A stretch of 64,000 bases of DNA from Prionace glauca. Taxonomy: Eukaryota; Chordata; Chondrichthyes; Carcharhiniformes; Carcharhinidae. This document shows, piece by piece, positions 32,172 to 42,820 of the stretch. The DNA lies in assembly GCA_037974335.1 (NCBI GenBank), contig CM075724.1:72348850-72412849 (forward strand), in the 5' to 3' direction. The notes under the pieces are model-generated. The model worked only from the letters and a program-made list of their open reading frames with translations, had not been told where the DNA came from and did not search any database. Positions within the stretch are counted from its first letter, which is position 1. Every line of letters starts with the position of its first letter. A program made the translations under genes and the position numbers.

Positions 32172-34492
32172 TGGTACTGGCGAATGAACCAGGGCAGGTG
32201 ATGGATCTCTCGGTAGGAGAGCATCTTGGGAATGGTGACCATAATTCTATCTCCTTCACAATTGCATTGGAACGAGATAGGATCAGACAGGCTAGGAAGG
32301 TGTTTGTCTGGAGTAAGGGGAGATACGAAGAAGTCAGGAAGTTACTTGGACAAATAAACTGGAAGGAGGCATTCTTAGGGAAGAGTACCGAAGGAAGGTG
32401 GCGGATATTCAAGGAATGTTTGTCTGGCGCTCTGCATGACAATGTTCCGATAAGGCAAGGGGGTTTTGGTAGGTCGCGGGAACCGTGGTGCACGAAGGCT
32501 GTGTTGAACCTAGTCAGGAGGAAAAGGAAGGTGTACAAAAGGTTCAGGGAACTAGGAGAGGCTAAGGATCTTGAAGAATATAAGGACTGTAGAAAGGAGG
32601 TTAAAAGGGAAATTAGGAGAGCCAGAAGGGGTCATGAGAAGACCTTGGCGGGTAAGATTAAGGATAATCCCAAGGCCTTCTATAAGTATGTGAAAGGTAA
32701 AAGGGTGAGAAGGGAAAGGATAGGACCTATAAAAGATGAAGGGGGAAAGGTCTGTGTAGAACCAGAAGAAATGGCGGAGGTGCTTAGTGAGTACTTTGCA
32801 TCAGTATTCACAGTGGAAGCTGATTTGGGAGATCTTGCTATGGACTTGCAGCAGGTGGAAAAGATTGAGTACGTGGACATTAAGGAGGAGGATGTGTTAG
32901 AACTTTTGAATTCTATCAAGGTAGATAAGTCGCCGGGACCAGATGGGATGTACCCCAGGATACTGTGGGAGGCCAGGGAAGTGATTGCAGAGCCCTTGGC
33001 GATGATCTTTGCGTCGTCAATGGAGACGGGAGAGGTTCCGGAAGATTGGAGGATTGCGGATGTAGTCCCTATTTTCAAGAAAGGGAACAGAGATAGCCCG
33101 GGAAATTACCGCCCGGTGAGTCTGACCTCAGTGGTTGGTAAGCTGATGGAGAGGCTTCTGAGGGACAAGATTTACGAGCATTTGGAGAGGTTTGACATGA
33201 TCAGGAATAGTCAGCATGGATTTGTCAAGGGCAGGTCGTGCCTTACGAGCCTAGTTGAGTTGTTCGATAATGTGACTGAACACATTGACGAAGGAAGTGC
33301 CGTGGACGTAGTGTACATGGACTTCAGCAAGGCTTTTGATAAGGTCCCCCATGCAAGACTTCTTGAGAAGGTGAGAGGGCATGGGATCCAAGGGCCTTTG
33401 GCCTTGTGGATCCAGAACTGGCTTGCCTGCAGAAGGCAGAGAGTGGTTGTGGATGGGTCTTTTTCGGAATGGAGGTCAGTCACCAGTGGGGTGCCCCAGG
33501 GATCTGTTCTGGGATCCTTGTTGTTTGTCATTTTCATAAATGACCTGGATGAGGAAGTGGAGGGATGGGTTAGCAAGTTCGCTGATGACACGAAGGTCGG
33601 CGGTGTTGTGGATGGTCTGGAAGGATGTCAAAAGTTGCAGCAGGACATAGATAGGATGCAGGAATGGGCGGAGAAGTGGCAGATGGACTTCAACGCGGAT
33701 AAATGTGTAGTAGTCCATTTCGGCAGAACTAACGGGATGAACGAGTACACTATTAAGGGCAGGGGTCTTAGGAGCGTTGAAGAGCAGAAGGATCTCGGGG
33801 TCCGGGTTCACAGGACTCTTAAATCGGCCTCGCAGGTGGAGGAGGTGGTCAAGAAGGCGTATGGTGTACTGGCCTTCATTAATCGAGGGATTGAGTTTAG
33901 GAGTCGGGAGGTAATGCTGCAACTTTACAGGACCCTCGTCAGGCCTCATTTGGAGTACTGTGCGCAGTTCTGGTCGCCTCACTATAGGAAAGACGTAGAA
34001 GCTATTGAAAGGGTGAAGAGGAGATTTACAAGGATGTTGCCTGGACTGGGAGGCATGCCTTATGAAGATAGGTTGAGGGAGCTGGGACTCTTTTCTCTGG
34101 AGAGGCGAAGGTTGAGAGGCGACCTGATAGAAGTTTATAAAATGTTGAGAGGAATAGATAGGGTGGACTCTCAGAGGCTATTTCCCCGGGTTGAAATGGT
34201 CGCTACGAGAGGACACAGATTTAAGGTGCGGGGAGGGAAGTACAGAGGTGATGTTAGGGGTAAGTTTTTCACTCAGAGGGTAGTGAGTGATTGGAATCGG
34301 CTGCCGTCGTCGGTGGTGGAGGCGAACTCGCTGGGGTCTTTTGAAAGACTTCTGGATGAGTATATGGGGTTTAATGGGATTGGGGGTTATAGATAGGTCT
34401 ATAGATTGGTGGGGTTGATGCGATCGGCGCAACTCGAGGGCCGAAGGGCCTGTTTGTGCTGTAATGTTCTATGTTCTATGTTCTATGTTCTA
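32172..34492 (+). mobile_element. CR1-A LINE with an intact 741-codon frame
   Basis: 5'-truncated within the endonuclease (starts at VLANEPGQVMDLSVGEHLGN, GDHNSISF) and then open without a break to GIGGYR at 34396. All RT blocks are intact: [78 protein letters not shown] and LGVRVHRTLKSASQVE. The C-terminus is intact and followed by a quadruple TTCTATG-type tail. It lies antisense in the last intron of the Ig-like gene. With no lesion in 2.2 kb it is the youngest element in the window. It cannot move on its own because most of the endonuclease is missing. Confidence 0.93.
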
Positions 34493-34900
34493 ATATATTA
34501 CAGGCGACCGAGCTGAATCGCGAGATGTATTCAAATATACCCCTCCCCCACTTTATTCATAATTCTGATTTCAATGAACACAGTAGTGAGATTTGGGATG
34601 TCTTAGAAAAGCGTGAAGATGTTTAGTTCAAAATGTTTGCGATGTTATTTTATTAATTTCTACATGTACTTTACAGAGGAGACATGACACGCCAGCCGTC
34701 AGCACTGCTATTGGGACAATGTCCTACTCTAGCCGGATACTGAAAAATCAGGCTGAGACCAGAAGAATGGCTGGGACCAGAACGATCAGAATGTCTCATT
34801 TTCATTTCTATGGGCCACACATCCAAATCAAATACCTAACACTGAACTAACTGCCGTTCCAGCCTCGCTACCCATGGAATATAAGTACCAACGTAGATAC
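34493..34900. other. Intron sequence of the Ig-like gene
   Basis: Unique-looking sequence between the CR1-A tail and the C1 exon. On the minus strand it follows the C1 donor. No further exon or repeat is visible. Confidence 0.45.
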
Positions 34901-35208
34901 TTCGAATTGTTGGCATATTGGAAATCTTAACAGTCACATTAGCTCGAACCGGGAGGGTAGCATGAGACACCTGACACGTATAAGTAGTTTCCCTCTGGAC
35001 GGGTTGTCTCTTCATCTTGAAACTTCGTACTGATCAGTTACGTTCAACTTTTTGATTGTATCCATATCGATGAAAATTTCGATTCCATTTTTATACCAAA
35101 TTAAAGCGAAGGCCTCCGGGTTACAGTCATCCGTTTTGCACACAAGATTCAGAACGGAGGGGTTTTATTCGGGTGCTGTGGAAAAAATCTGCAGTGGAGT
35201 TGGGGGAA
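34901..35208 (-). pseudogene. Ig-superfamily gene, C1-type constant-domain exon
   Basis: The minus strand has an acceptor TTTTTCCTTCTTACAG, a phase-1 start (PPTPLQIFSTAPE), the first cysteine in LNLVCKTDDCNPEA, the core tryptophan in FALIWYKNGIEIF, and EVS followed after a one-base slip by RETTYTCQVSHATLPVRANV. The YTCQVSH segment fits the Y-x-C-x-V-x-H signature of immunoglobulin and MHC C1 domains. The exon ends CGAA|GTATCT, again phase 1, giving about 102 codons, normal for a C1 exon. Lesions: one TAA (after APE) and one single-base frameshift in the F strand. An extra cysteine (DDC) is unusual. Two NVT glycosylation sites are present. It belongs to the V exon at 42821-43131. Confidence 0.72.
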
Positions 35209-35344
35209 CTGTAAGAAGGAAAAACAAACTGGTAAAATCGTGCATTTGGATTTTTTTATTGACTGCATCAATTGTTTACTTTCTATTCCAAATTTGATAC
35301 AATTACTGTGTCTTAGTGTTGATCAATTATCGCGATATATTATT

Positions 35345-36222
35345 CCATAGAACCATAGAACCCTAGAAAATTACAGCTCAGAAACAGGCCTTTTGGCCCT
35401 TCTTGTCTGTGCCAAACTATTTTTTGCCTAGTCCCTCTGACCTGCACTTGGACCATATCCCTCCACACCCTTCTTATCCATGAGCCAAGTTTTTGTTAAT
35501 GTTAAAAGTGATCCCGCATTTACCACTTTATCCGGCAGCTCATTCCACACTCCCACCACTCTCTGCATGAAAAACCCCCACTCCCCCCCCCACCCATAAT
35601 ATTCCCTTTAAACTTTTCTCCACTCACCCTTAACCAGTGCCCTCTGTTTTTTTTCTTCCCTAGCCTCAGTGGAAAAAGCCTGCTTGCATTCACTTTATTA
35701 TACCCATCAAAATCTTACACACCTCTATTAAATCTCCCTCATTCTTCTACGCTCCAGGGAATAAAGCCCTAACCTATTCAATCTCTCTCTGTAACTCAGC
35801 TTCTCAAGTCCCGGCAACATCCTTGTGAACCTTCTCTGCACTCTCAACCTTATTTACATCCTTCTTGTAACTAGGTGACCAAAACTGTACACAATACTCT
35901 AAATTCGGCCTCACCAATGCCTTATACAACCTTACCATAACACTCCAACTTTTATATCGATACTCCAATTTATAAAGGCCAATGTACCAAAAGCACTTTT
36001 TACCACCCTATCCACCTGTGATGTCACTTTTAGGGAATTCTGTACTTGTATTCCCAGATCCCTCTATTCAACTGCACTCTTCAGAGTCCAACCATTTACT
36101 CTCTACGTTCTACTTGGGATTGTCCTTCCAAAGTGCAATACCTCACACTTGTCTATGTTAAATTCCATTTGACATTTTTCAGCCCATTTTTCTAATCCGT
36201 CCAAATCCCTCTGCAAGCTTCA
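35345..36222 (-). mobile_element. CR1-D LINE, 5'-truncated 3' end
   Basis: The 3' tail is seen as CCATAGAACCATAGAACCCT on the plus strand. The text is colinear with the D copy at 27427 up to the KWAEKC region (GCCCATTTTTCTAATCCGTC). The minus strand holds decayed C-terminal blocks with several frame breaks and a C-run at 35578-35594. It lies in the V-to-C1 intron of the Ig-like gene. Confidence 0.82.
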
Positions 36223-36345
36223 TTACATAAAATGCAAGATAATTTACTTTGTGAAATTTAGCTTTGAAGAACTTGATCTAAACATTATAAAATCATACCT
36301 TTATGAATTCACATAATTGACTGTTCAAATTTCACTTGTATATTG

Positions 36346-37019
36346 TGTTAGCGTGAGTGGACGAAACGACCACTACGGACTCAGGGTGAAGTTCAATAAC
36401 AGGACAGCTTTATTTTCTTTTACATTGATGGAGAAGCGCAGTCAGGACATACAGTCAGACTGTCCCGAAAGTGCTCTAATGGTTCCTCGCAGCGGGCTAT
36501 AGTAATACCTGAACTTCGGTGTAGTATGCGATTCAAATGCTAATACTTTGTTTACAGTATTCGACCTTAGCCATCCTGTCTCGATGTTTTCAAGTGTTGA
36601 GGAAATTACTTTAAGTGTGTATTAATCGTTTTGTCTGATTGGTTATTAATGGTCTAGAATCTCTGGGGTTTGAATCATAGGTGTGTCATTGATCTCAAAA
36701 GAGGTTCTGAGGGGCCAGGAACATTTCCTTAGTTATGCTAATTTTAGGTGTTTCCATGGGTTGTTTTAGAAGTACTGATTTTGATGGGGTGGAGGTTTAA
36801 TTCCTGTAGGTGCCATCCTATCCAGCTTCCCTTGTGTGCAAGCCCTCATTTGCATTCTAAAAACATGCTCTTGCCCGCTAATCGGTGTCTGTTACTTTAT
36901 GATTTTTAGTGGAGAGGCTCTGTGTGTAACTTTAGTCTGCTTCCATATTGTGTGCCCAATTTCATAAAATTTGTTCTCCGATAACAATTGTAATAAAATA
37001 ATTTGGCAGGGTCGGAACA
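36346..37019 (-). mobile_element. Solo LTR of a retrovirus-like element (fossil)
   Basis: Read on the minus strand, it starts TGTTCCGACC and ends CGCTAACA, giving a TGTT...AACA pair of ends. It has a CCAAT-type box (TAATAACCAATCAG), and an AATAAA polyadenylation signal about 70 bp before the end. Length about 0.67 kb. No internal genes and no partner LTR are present, so it looks like a solo LTR left by recombination. The family is not determined; a class I-type LTR is possible. Target duplications are not clear, so the age is uncertain. It also carries ATGCAAAT (36855-36848, minus). It lies in the V-to-C1 intron. Confidence 0.5.
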
Positions 37020-37629
37020 GTTCTGTTAGAATTTTCAACATTGGAATTTAGTTCATTTGTAAAATAATAATAAAAGTTTCTACACATTTCTCTTCTGTCT
37101 TATCTGAAGATGGAACAAACCGGTTACTACATTTGAAGGTATTTTGTATTATTGTGTGTTAAATATTCTACAATTTAACAACTTTAACGTTCTTAACGTT
37201 ACTCATCCATGTTACAGTATAGATCATATATTTTCATAATTGCAATATGATATAAAGTGCTCGTGTTAAAAAATAAATGTGGTTCAGAAAGAGCAGTAAA
37301 TGTGCTACAACATGAATTGCTAACCATATTTTAGCATTGGACAAGGACATGTTTACTCTGACCATTTTAGACTATATAATAAATACTTTAACCATGCAAA
37401 AAGCAAATGATTGCAGAATAAACATGAAAATGCGCACTCTTAAATAGCAAGCAAGTTCAAAATAAAACAACACATCTAGGTAAATGTACTGCTTTACAAA
37501 ATAGCAAATATATTGCTGGGTTAAGTAGAAAATGTGCTGCGTTATAAATTTTAAAAAACATTTTTATTATGTAAAATAATGAATAATATAATACATTATA
37601 AAATAATAAATACATAGCAAAAAAAAAGC
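37020..37629. other. AT-rich intron sequence
   Basis: Very AT-rich DNA with no exon or repeat recognised. Its last part (37592-37629) is the left flank that was copied in inverted form into CR1-F at 39273-39310. Confidence 0.5.
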
Positions 37630-37786
37630 AATGCTTTCACTACAGGGTTTCTCCAATATATTACCAGTGGTAAGCCAAGGTGACCTGATCTCCAGCACTG
37701 AGTCCATCCCTGTGCCTCAGAAGGGAAAGGGGAAGAGCAGGAGAATGATAGTTATTGGGGATGCAATGGTTAGAGGGACAGATAGG
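37592..37786 (+). repeat. Left arm of a 195-bp inverted duplication
   Basis: Consists of 38 bp of AT-rich flank plus the first ~157 bp of CR1-F. The reverse complement recurs at 39115-39310 with about four differences. See the inverted arm for the full structure. Confidence 0.88.
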
Positions 37787-38327
37787 AGTAGGGAAGGTTG
37801 TAAAAGAGGTGGAGGAGTAGCACTGTTAATCAAAGATAGCTTAATGGCTGCTGAAAGGCATTTGAGGGGGATCTACTTACTGAAGTAATATGGGCTGAAG
37901 TTAGAAATAGGAAAGGAGTGGTCATGTTGTTAGGAGTTTTCTATGGGCCGCCAAATAGTAAAAGAGATGTGGAGGAGGAAATGGCAATGCAGATTATGGC
38001 TAGGTGTGGAGGTCACAGGGTAGTTATCATGGGTGACTTTAACTTTCCAAATATTGATTGGAACATTTATTGGTCGAATAGTTTGGATGGGGCACGTTTT
38101 GTACAGTGTGCACAGGAGGGTTTCCTGACACAATATGTGGATAAGCCGACAGGAGGTGGGTCACATTGAACTTGGTACTGGGCAATGAACCAGGCCAAAT
38201 GTTAGATTTGTTTGTGGGAGAGCACTTTGGGGATAGTGACCACAATTCGATGTCTTTCATCATTGTAATGGAGAGGGATAAGGTTACATGGCAGGGCAAG
38301 GTTTTTAATTGGGTAGGGGTAATTATA

Positions 38328-38848
38328 AGAACATAAGAACATAAGAAATAGGAGCAGGAGTAGGCCATCTGGCCCTTCGAGCCTGCCCCGCCATTCAATA
38401 AGATCATGGCTGATCTGTCGTGACTCAGCTCCACCTTCCCGCCCTCTCCCCATAACCCTTAATCCCTTCTCTTATCAAAAACCCATCAACCCGTTTCTTA
38501 AAAATATTTAGCGAGGCAGCCTCCACCACTTCAACGGACAGAGAATTCCAGAGATTCACCACCCTTTGAGTGAAGAAGTTCCTCCTCAACTCTGTTCTAA
38601 ACCGCCCCCCCTTTATCTTGAGACTGTGCCCCCTAGTCCTACTGTCTTTTTTGAGCGGGAAGAGTCTCTCCACCTCTATCCTATCCATCCCATTCATCAT
38701 CTTATACGTCTCAATGAGATCTCCCCTCATTCTTCTAAACTCTAACGAGTACAAGCCTAGTTTATTCAGCCTCTCCTCATAGCTCAATCCCCTCAACTCC
38801 GGTATCAGCCGAGTAAACCTCCTCTGCACTCCCTCCAGGGCCAAAACA
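38328..38848 (-). mobile_element. CR1-B 3' end inside CR1-F
   Basis: Open from LALEGVQRRFTRLIPELRGL through FFTQRVVNLWNSLSVEVVEA to GYGERAGRWS, then the B 3'UTR and AGAACATAAGAACATAAG tail. 5'-truncated at the QRRFTR block. It splits the F element just after its endonuclease and lies antisense to it. Confidence 0.9.
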
Positions 38849-39088
38849 TATGATATGATTAGGCAAGAACTAGGGAGCATAAGGTCGGAACAGAAGCTGT
38901 CAGGTAAAGGCACAAATGAGAAGTGGAGCTTGTTCAAGGAACAAATACTGTGTGTCCTTGATAGATATGTCCCTGTCAGGCAGGGAGGAAATGGCCAAGT
39001 GAGGGAACCATGGTTCACAAAGGAGGTTGAATGTCTTGTCAAGAGGAAAAAGGAAGCATCTGTAAGGATGAGAAAACAAGGATGAGAA

Positions 39089-39310
39089 CCTTGTTTTCTC
39101 ATCCTTACATATGCCCTATCTGACCCTCTAACCATTGCATCCCAAATAACTATCATTCTCCTGCTCTTCCCCTTTTCCTTCTGAGGCACAGGGATGGACT
39201 CAGTACTGGAGATCAGGTCACCTTGGCTTACCACTGGTAATATATTGGAGAAACCCTGTAGTGAAAGCATTGCTTTTTTTTTGCTATGTATTTATTATTT
39301 TATAATGTAA
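39089..39310 (-). repeat. Inverted copy of flank plus CR1-F 5' end, embedded in CR1-F
   Basis: Read in reverse it consists of 37592-37786 (flank and 5' end of the element), TATGC-complement spacer bases, and then TGTAAGGATGAGAAAACAAG G, the segment at 39061-39081. It therefore copies two separated parts of the element, joined, in inverted order. With 39061-39081 it forms a perfect 21-bp hairpin stem with a 7-bp loop. F sequence resumes just after 39310. This looks like template switching during replication, after the LINE had already landed here. Confidence 0.8.
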
Positions 39311-41214
39311 AATATTGCTTAAGGGTTACAATGCAGTAAGGAATGAGTTTTAAAAAAAGGGGCTTAGGAGAACTAGGAGGAGACATGAGAGGTCATTTGT
39401 GGGCTGGATCAAGGAAAACCCCAAGGCCTTTTCCCCTTATGTGAGAAATAAAAGAATGACCAAGGTGAGATTAGGACTGGTTAAGGATAATAGTGGGAAC
39501 TTGTGCACAGAGTCAGAAGAGATAGGTGAGGCATTGAATGAATACTTTTCTTCAGTGTTCATTAAGGAGAGGGGCCATGGTTTTGAGGATGAGATTGTGG
39601 TACTGACTGATAGGATGGAGGAGGTAGATGTTTTGAAGGAAGATGCATTAGCAATTTTGAAAATCCTGAGGGTCAATAAGACCCCTGGGATAGATGTGAT
39701 ACATCCTAGGATACTTTGAGAGGGAAGGGATGAGATTGCGGAGCCTTTAGCTTTGATCTTTGGGCCCTCACTGTCCACTGGGATTGTGCCAGAGGACTGG
39801 AGAGTGGCAAATGTTGTTTCTCTCTTCAAGAAAGGAAAAAGGTATGACCCTGGTAATTATAGGCCAGTTAATCCTACTTCGGTGGTCAGTAAGTTAATGG
39901 AAAAGGTCCTGAGGGATAGGATTTACGACCATTTGGAAAGATGCAACTTAATCAGGGATAGTCAGCACGGACTCGTGAAGGATAAGTCTTGTCTCACAAA
40001 TTTGATTGAACTCTTTGTGGAGGCAACTAAGTGTGTAGATAAAGGTAGAGCAGTTGATGTCTTATACATGGATTTTAGTGAGGCATTTGATAAGCTCATG
40101 AAGAAAGTAAGGACGTGTGGGATAGATGGAAATTTGGCTGATTGAATAAGTAACTGGCTATCTCATAAAAGACAGAGGATGGTAGTCAAGGGGAAATTTT
40201 CAGATTGACAGCCAGTTACCAGTAGTGTACCACAGGGATCAGTGCTGGGTCCTCTGCTACTTGTGATTGTTATCAATGACTTGGAAGAGGGGGCTGAAGG
40301 GTGGGGTAGTAAATTTGCTGATGACACCAAGATTGGTGGAGTAGTGGATGAGGGGGAGGGCTCTTATCGGTTGCAAAGATAGGATGCAGAGCTGGGCCAA
40401 AAAGTGGCAAATGGAGTTTAACCCTGATAAGTGTGAGGTTCATTTTGGTAGGACAAACTTGAATGCGATTACAGGGTCAAGGCAGGGTTCTGAGGAATGT
40501 GGAAGAACAGGGAGATCTTGGAGTTCATATCCACACATCTCTAAAAGTTGCCACTCAAGTGGATAGAGCCGTGAAGAAGGCTTACAGTGTGTTAGCATTT
40601 ATTAACAGGGGGTTTGAGTTTAAGGGCCATGGGGTTATGCTACAATTATACAGGCCCTTGGCAAGACTGCATTTGGAATATTTTGTTCAGCTCTGGTCAC
40701 CTCACTTTTAGAAGGATGTGGAAGCACTGGAGAGAGTGCAGAGGAGATTTACCAGAATGTTGCCAGGTTTGGAAGGTAGGTCTTATGAGGAAAGTCTGAG
40801 GGAGTTGGGGCTTTTCTCTTTAGAGCTGAGGAAGATAAGAGGAGACTTAATTGAAGTTTATAAGATGATGAGGGGGATAAACAGAATGGGTGTTATGAGA
40901 CTATTTTGTCAGGTGTGTGTAGCTGTTACTAGGGGGCATACCTATAAGTTTCATGGTGGGAGATATAGAAGGGAGGTCTGAAGTAGATTCTTTACTCAGG
41001 GAGTGGTTGGGGTGCGGCTGTGATCTTGGACTCTGACATTTCAGGAACTTTCAAGCCGTTATTAGATAGGCGCATGGAGCCTATGATTGGGAGTGGGATA
41101 GCTTGATCTTGGGTTCCCTCATAGCTCTGCACAACATCGAAGGTCCAAGGGCCTGTACTATGCAGTACTGTTCTATGGTCTGTGTTCTATGTTACAAAAA
41201 CATAAAATAATGGA

Positions 41215-41540
41215 AAATCTCATCAGATGTGACAGCAACCGTGGAGAGAGAACAGAGTAAACGTTTCGAATCTGGTTAAAGGCACTGTTGCACAATGTTA
41301 GCACAGCGCCATCGGTTTGAACCTAACCTCGGGTGACTGAGTTTCCTCCGGTGCTACGGTTTCCACCCCACACTCAAAAAAATGGATCAGGTTGAGTGAC
41401 CATGCTAAATTGTCTCTGAGTGTCAGGGAAATTAATGGGATAAAACGGGATTACGGAGTAGGGCTTGGGTGAGATTGTTATCAGTGCAGGCTTGATGGGC
41501 CAAATAACCTCCTTCTGTGCTGTCGGGTTTGTATGACTCA
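41215..41540 (+). mobile_element. Degenerate SINE with adjoining repeat
   Basis: 41215-41262 (ATCTCATCAGATGTGACAGC, GAACAGAGTAAACGTTTCGA) matches a motif I recall as common in shark repeats. From ~41270 a decayed tRNA-type SINE follows: GTTAGCACAGCGCC, GTTTCCTCCGGTGCTACGGT, TAGGGCTTGGGTGAGATTGT, GATGGGCCAAATAACCTCCT and TTCTGTGCTGTCGGGTTTGT. It is colinear with the SINE at 62577 but much more diverged. Confidence 0.65.
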
Positions 41541-42040
41541 TTTGCCATTACGATATTCCATAACGTAATTTGTCATTGCATTAAATAGCGTATAATTAGC
41601 TACTTAGGTACCTTATTGTCTTAAATAGAAAATAGTAGAAAATAGAGAATAGCGTAAACACTTGATGCATTATTATAATATTGTAACATAATAAACACGT
41701 TGCTAAATACAATTCCAAACAATTTGTAATGTAAGGAGATAACGTGACCGCAAAAATATTCAGATAATTTTGAACTATTGTGAAAATAATCGGCGCCTCT
41801 GCTACATAGTGAATCGCCTTTTTTAAAACTTGGAAATTAAAAACCCCTCATATGTGGTAGATATATCTATCACTGTAACTCCAATCTTGAATTGCGTATG
41901 CTTGTGATCCCTATCCCAGATTAGTTTGGCAGTTTGGTTGAACGTATGCATCTTCTCACCGGAGCTGATCTCAAGCTATCCAGTTTCACTTGCTTTTTTT
42001 ATGCTGATGACTAGAGATTGGTGGTGAAGAGAGGGAAGTA
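41541..42040. other. AT-rich intron sequence
   Basis: No exon, promoter or repeat is recognised. It lies within the V-to-C1 intron of the Ig-like gene. Confidence 0.45.
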
Positions 42041-42300
42041 TCAGCTTTTACAAGGTGGAACGCTCATACATTTTGAGACGTTAAGTAGTTTAAATAGGAG
42101 CTCATCAGCAGATATGTTGAAGATTCTTATTGTTTCCTATTTCGTCCCAAAAGAAATTGCTTTCCGACCGCAGAAAATCACGCTGTTTGAATCAATCAAC
42201 AAAATCAATTGACGTCACATGAACATTATCTCCAATGTCAATGCAGAGTAACAGTGGAGGAGAATAAATTGGAAAGGACAATAATCTACTGTTAGTTTCT
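42041..42300 (-). pseudogene. Second V-type Ig domain relic
   Basis: Minus-strand text in two frames resembles the V exon at 42821-43131: IGDNVHVTS (compare LGSNVTFYC), D*FKQRDFLRSES (compare YWWKLGENKFLQRRSDS; the core tryptophan codon would be TGG, here TGA), and RIFNISADELLFKLLNVS (compare FLTGDVLFHLLNIS). The upstream nucleotides CCTTTCCAATT also echo AATTTCCAATT of the V exon. The final YYC block is not recognisable and the expected acceptor is not visible. I infer an old duplicate of the V exon, decayed far more than its neighbour. It could instead be chance similarity. Confidence 0.4.
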
Positions 42301-42820
42301 GCACAGTACATTTGTTGGACCAGATTGTCCGTAAATTAATTATAATTTTTTGCCTTCATCTCCTTGATGTGTGAACGGCAATGTAAAATTATTTTAATAT
42401 AAAACGCAACTAAGGATAATTTCAGTGTCGAAGAAAAAAATAATCAGCAGCAGTTAAAGTCTAGTCTGGATATTAATCGGAGCATTCTTAAGGTTTTCAA
42501 AAGTTGCAATTCTTAAAATGTTACGTTCATTTTTCGAAATGAGCGACCCATTATGATCACACTTAACGGATGCTTTCCCAGTGAGAGTTAATTATAATTA
42601 TTTATTTTAACGACTTTGAAATTAGGTTCCTATGACATTTCACGAGGATTTTCCCCTCCATTAAGTTTAATGGAAAGAATTATAGCAAAATTTTGAATGG
42701 AAGCAATGCTACTTCGCCGATAGTTGAAGAGGTACCCTGGTAGCTAAGCAAATAGTCAACATCTATAATTATCCTAATATTTGAGATTACCATCCTCCCC
42801 CGGTATCACTCGCCGAATAC
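42301..42820. other. Intron sequence after the V exon
   Basis: Sequence downstream of the V exon's donor on the minus strand. I searched for recombination signal heptamer/nonamer pairs after the V exon and saw none. No repeat is recognised. Confidence 0.5.

Larger units (their letters stand above)
37630..41200 (+). mobile_element. CR1-F LINE, near full length but rearranged
   Basis: It starts with an ORF1-like segment (GDLISSTESIPVPQK, then RRMIVIGDAMVRGTDR, resembling the GDS block of CR1 ORF1 esterase-like domains). It jumps to the endonuclease (GGGVALLIKDSLMAAE, VIMGDFNFPNIDWN, GDSDHNSMSF), then linker, RT ([53 protein letters not shown]) and C-terminus (LERVQRRFTRMLPGLEGRSY). The tail is TGTTCTATGGTCTGTGTTCT. 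Frames are broken several times. A CR1-B copy (38328-38848) and an inverted copy of the element's own left end (39089-39310) interrupt it. It lies in the V-to-C1 intron. Confidence 0.87.

Noticed and set aside
36317-36502. 61-codon plus-strand frame as a gene
   Set aside because: It lies across the 3' part of the LTR-like element read backwards and has no domain.
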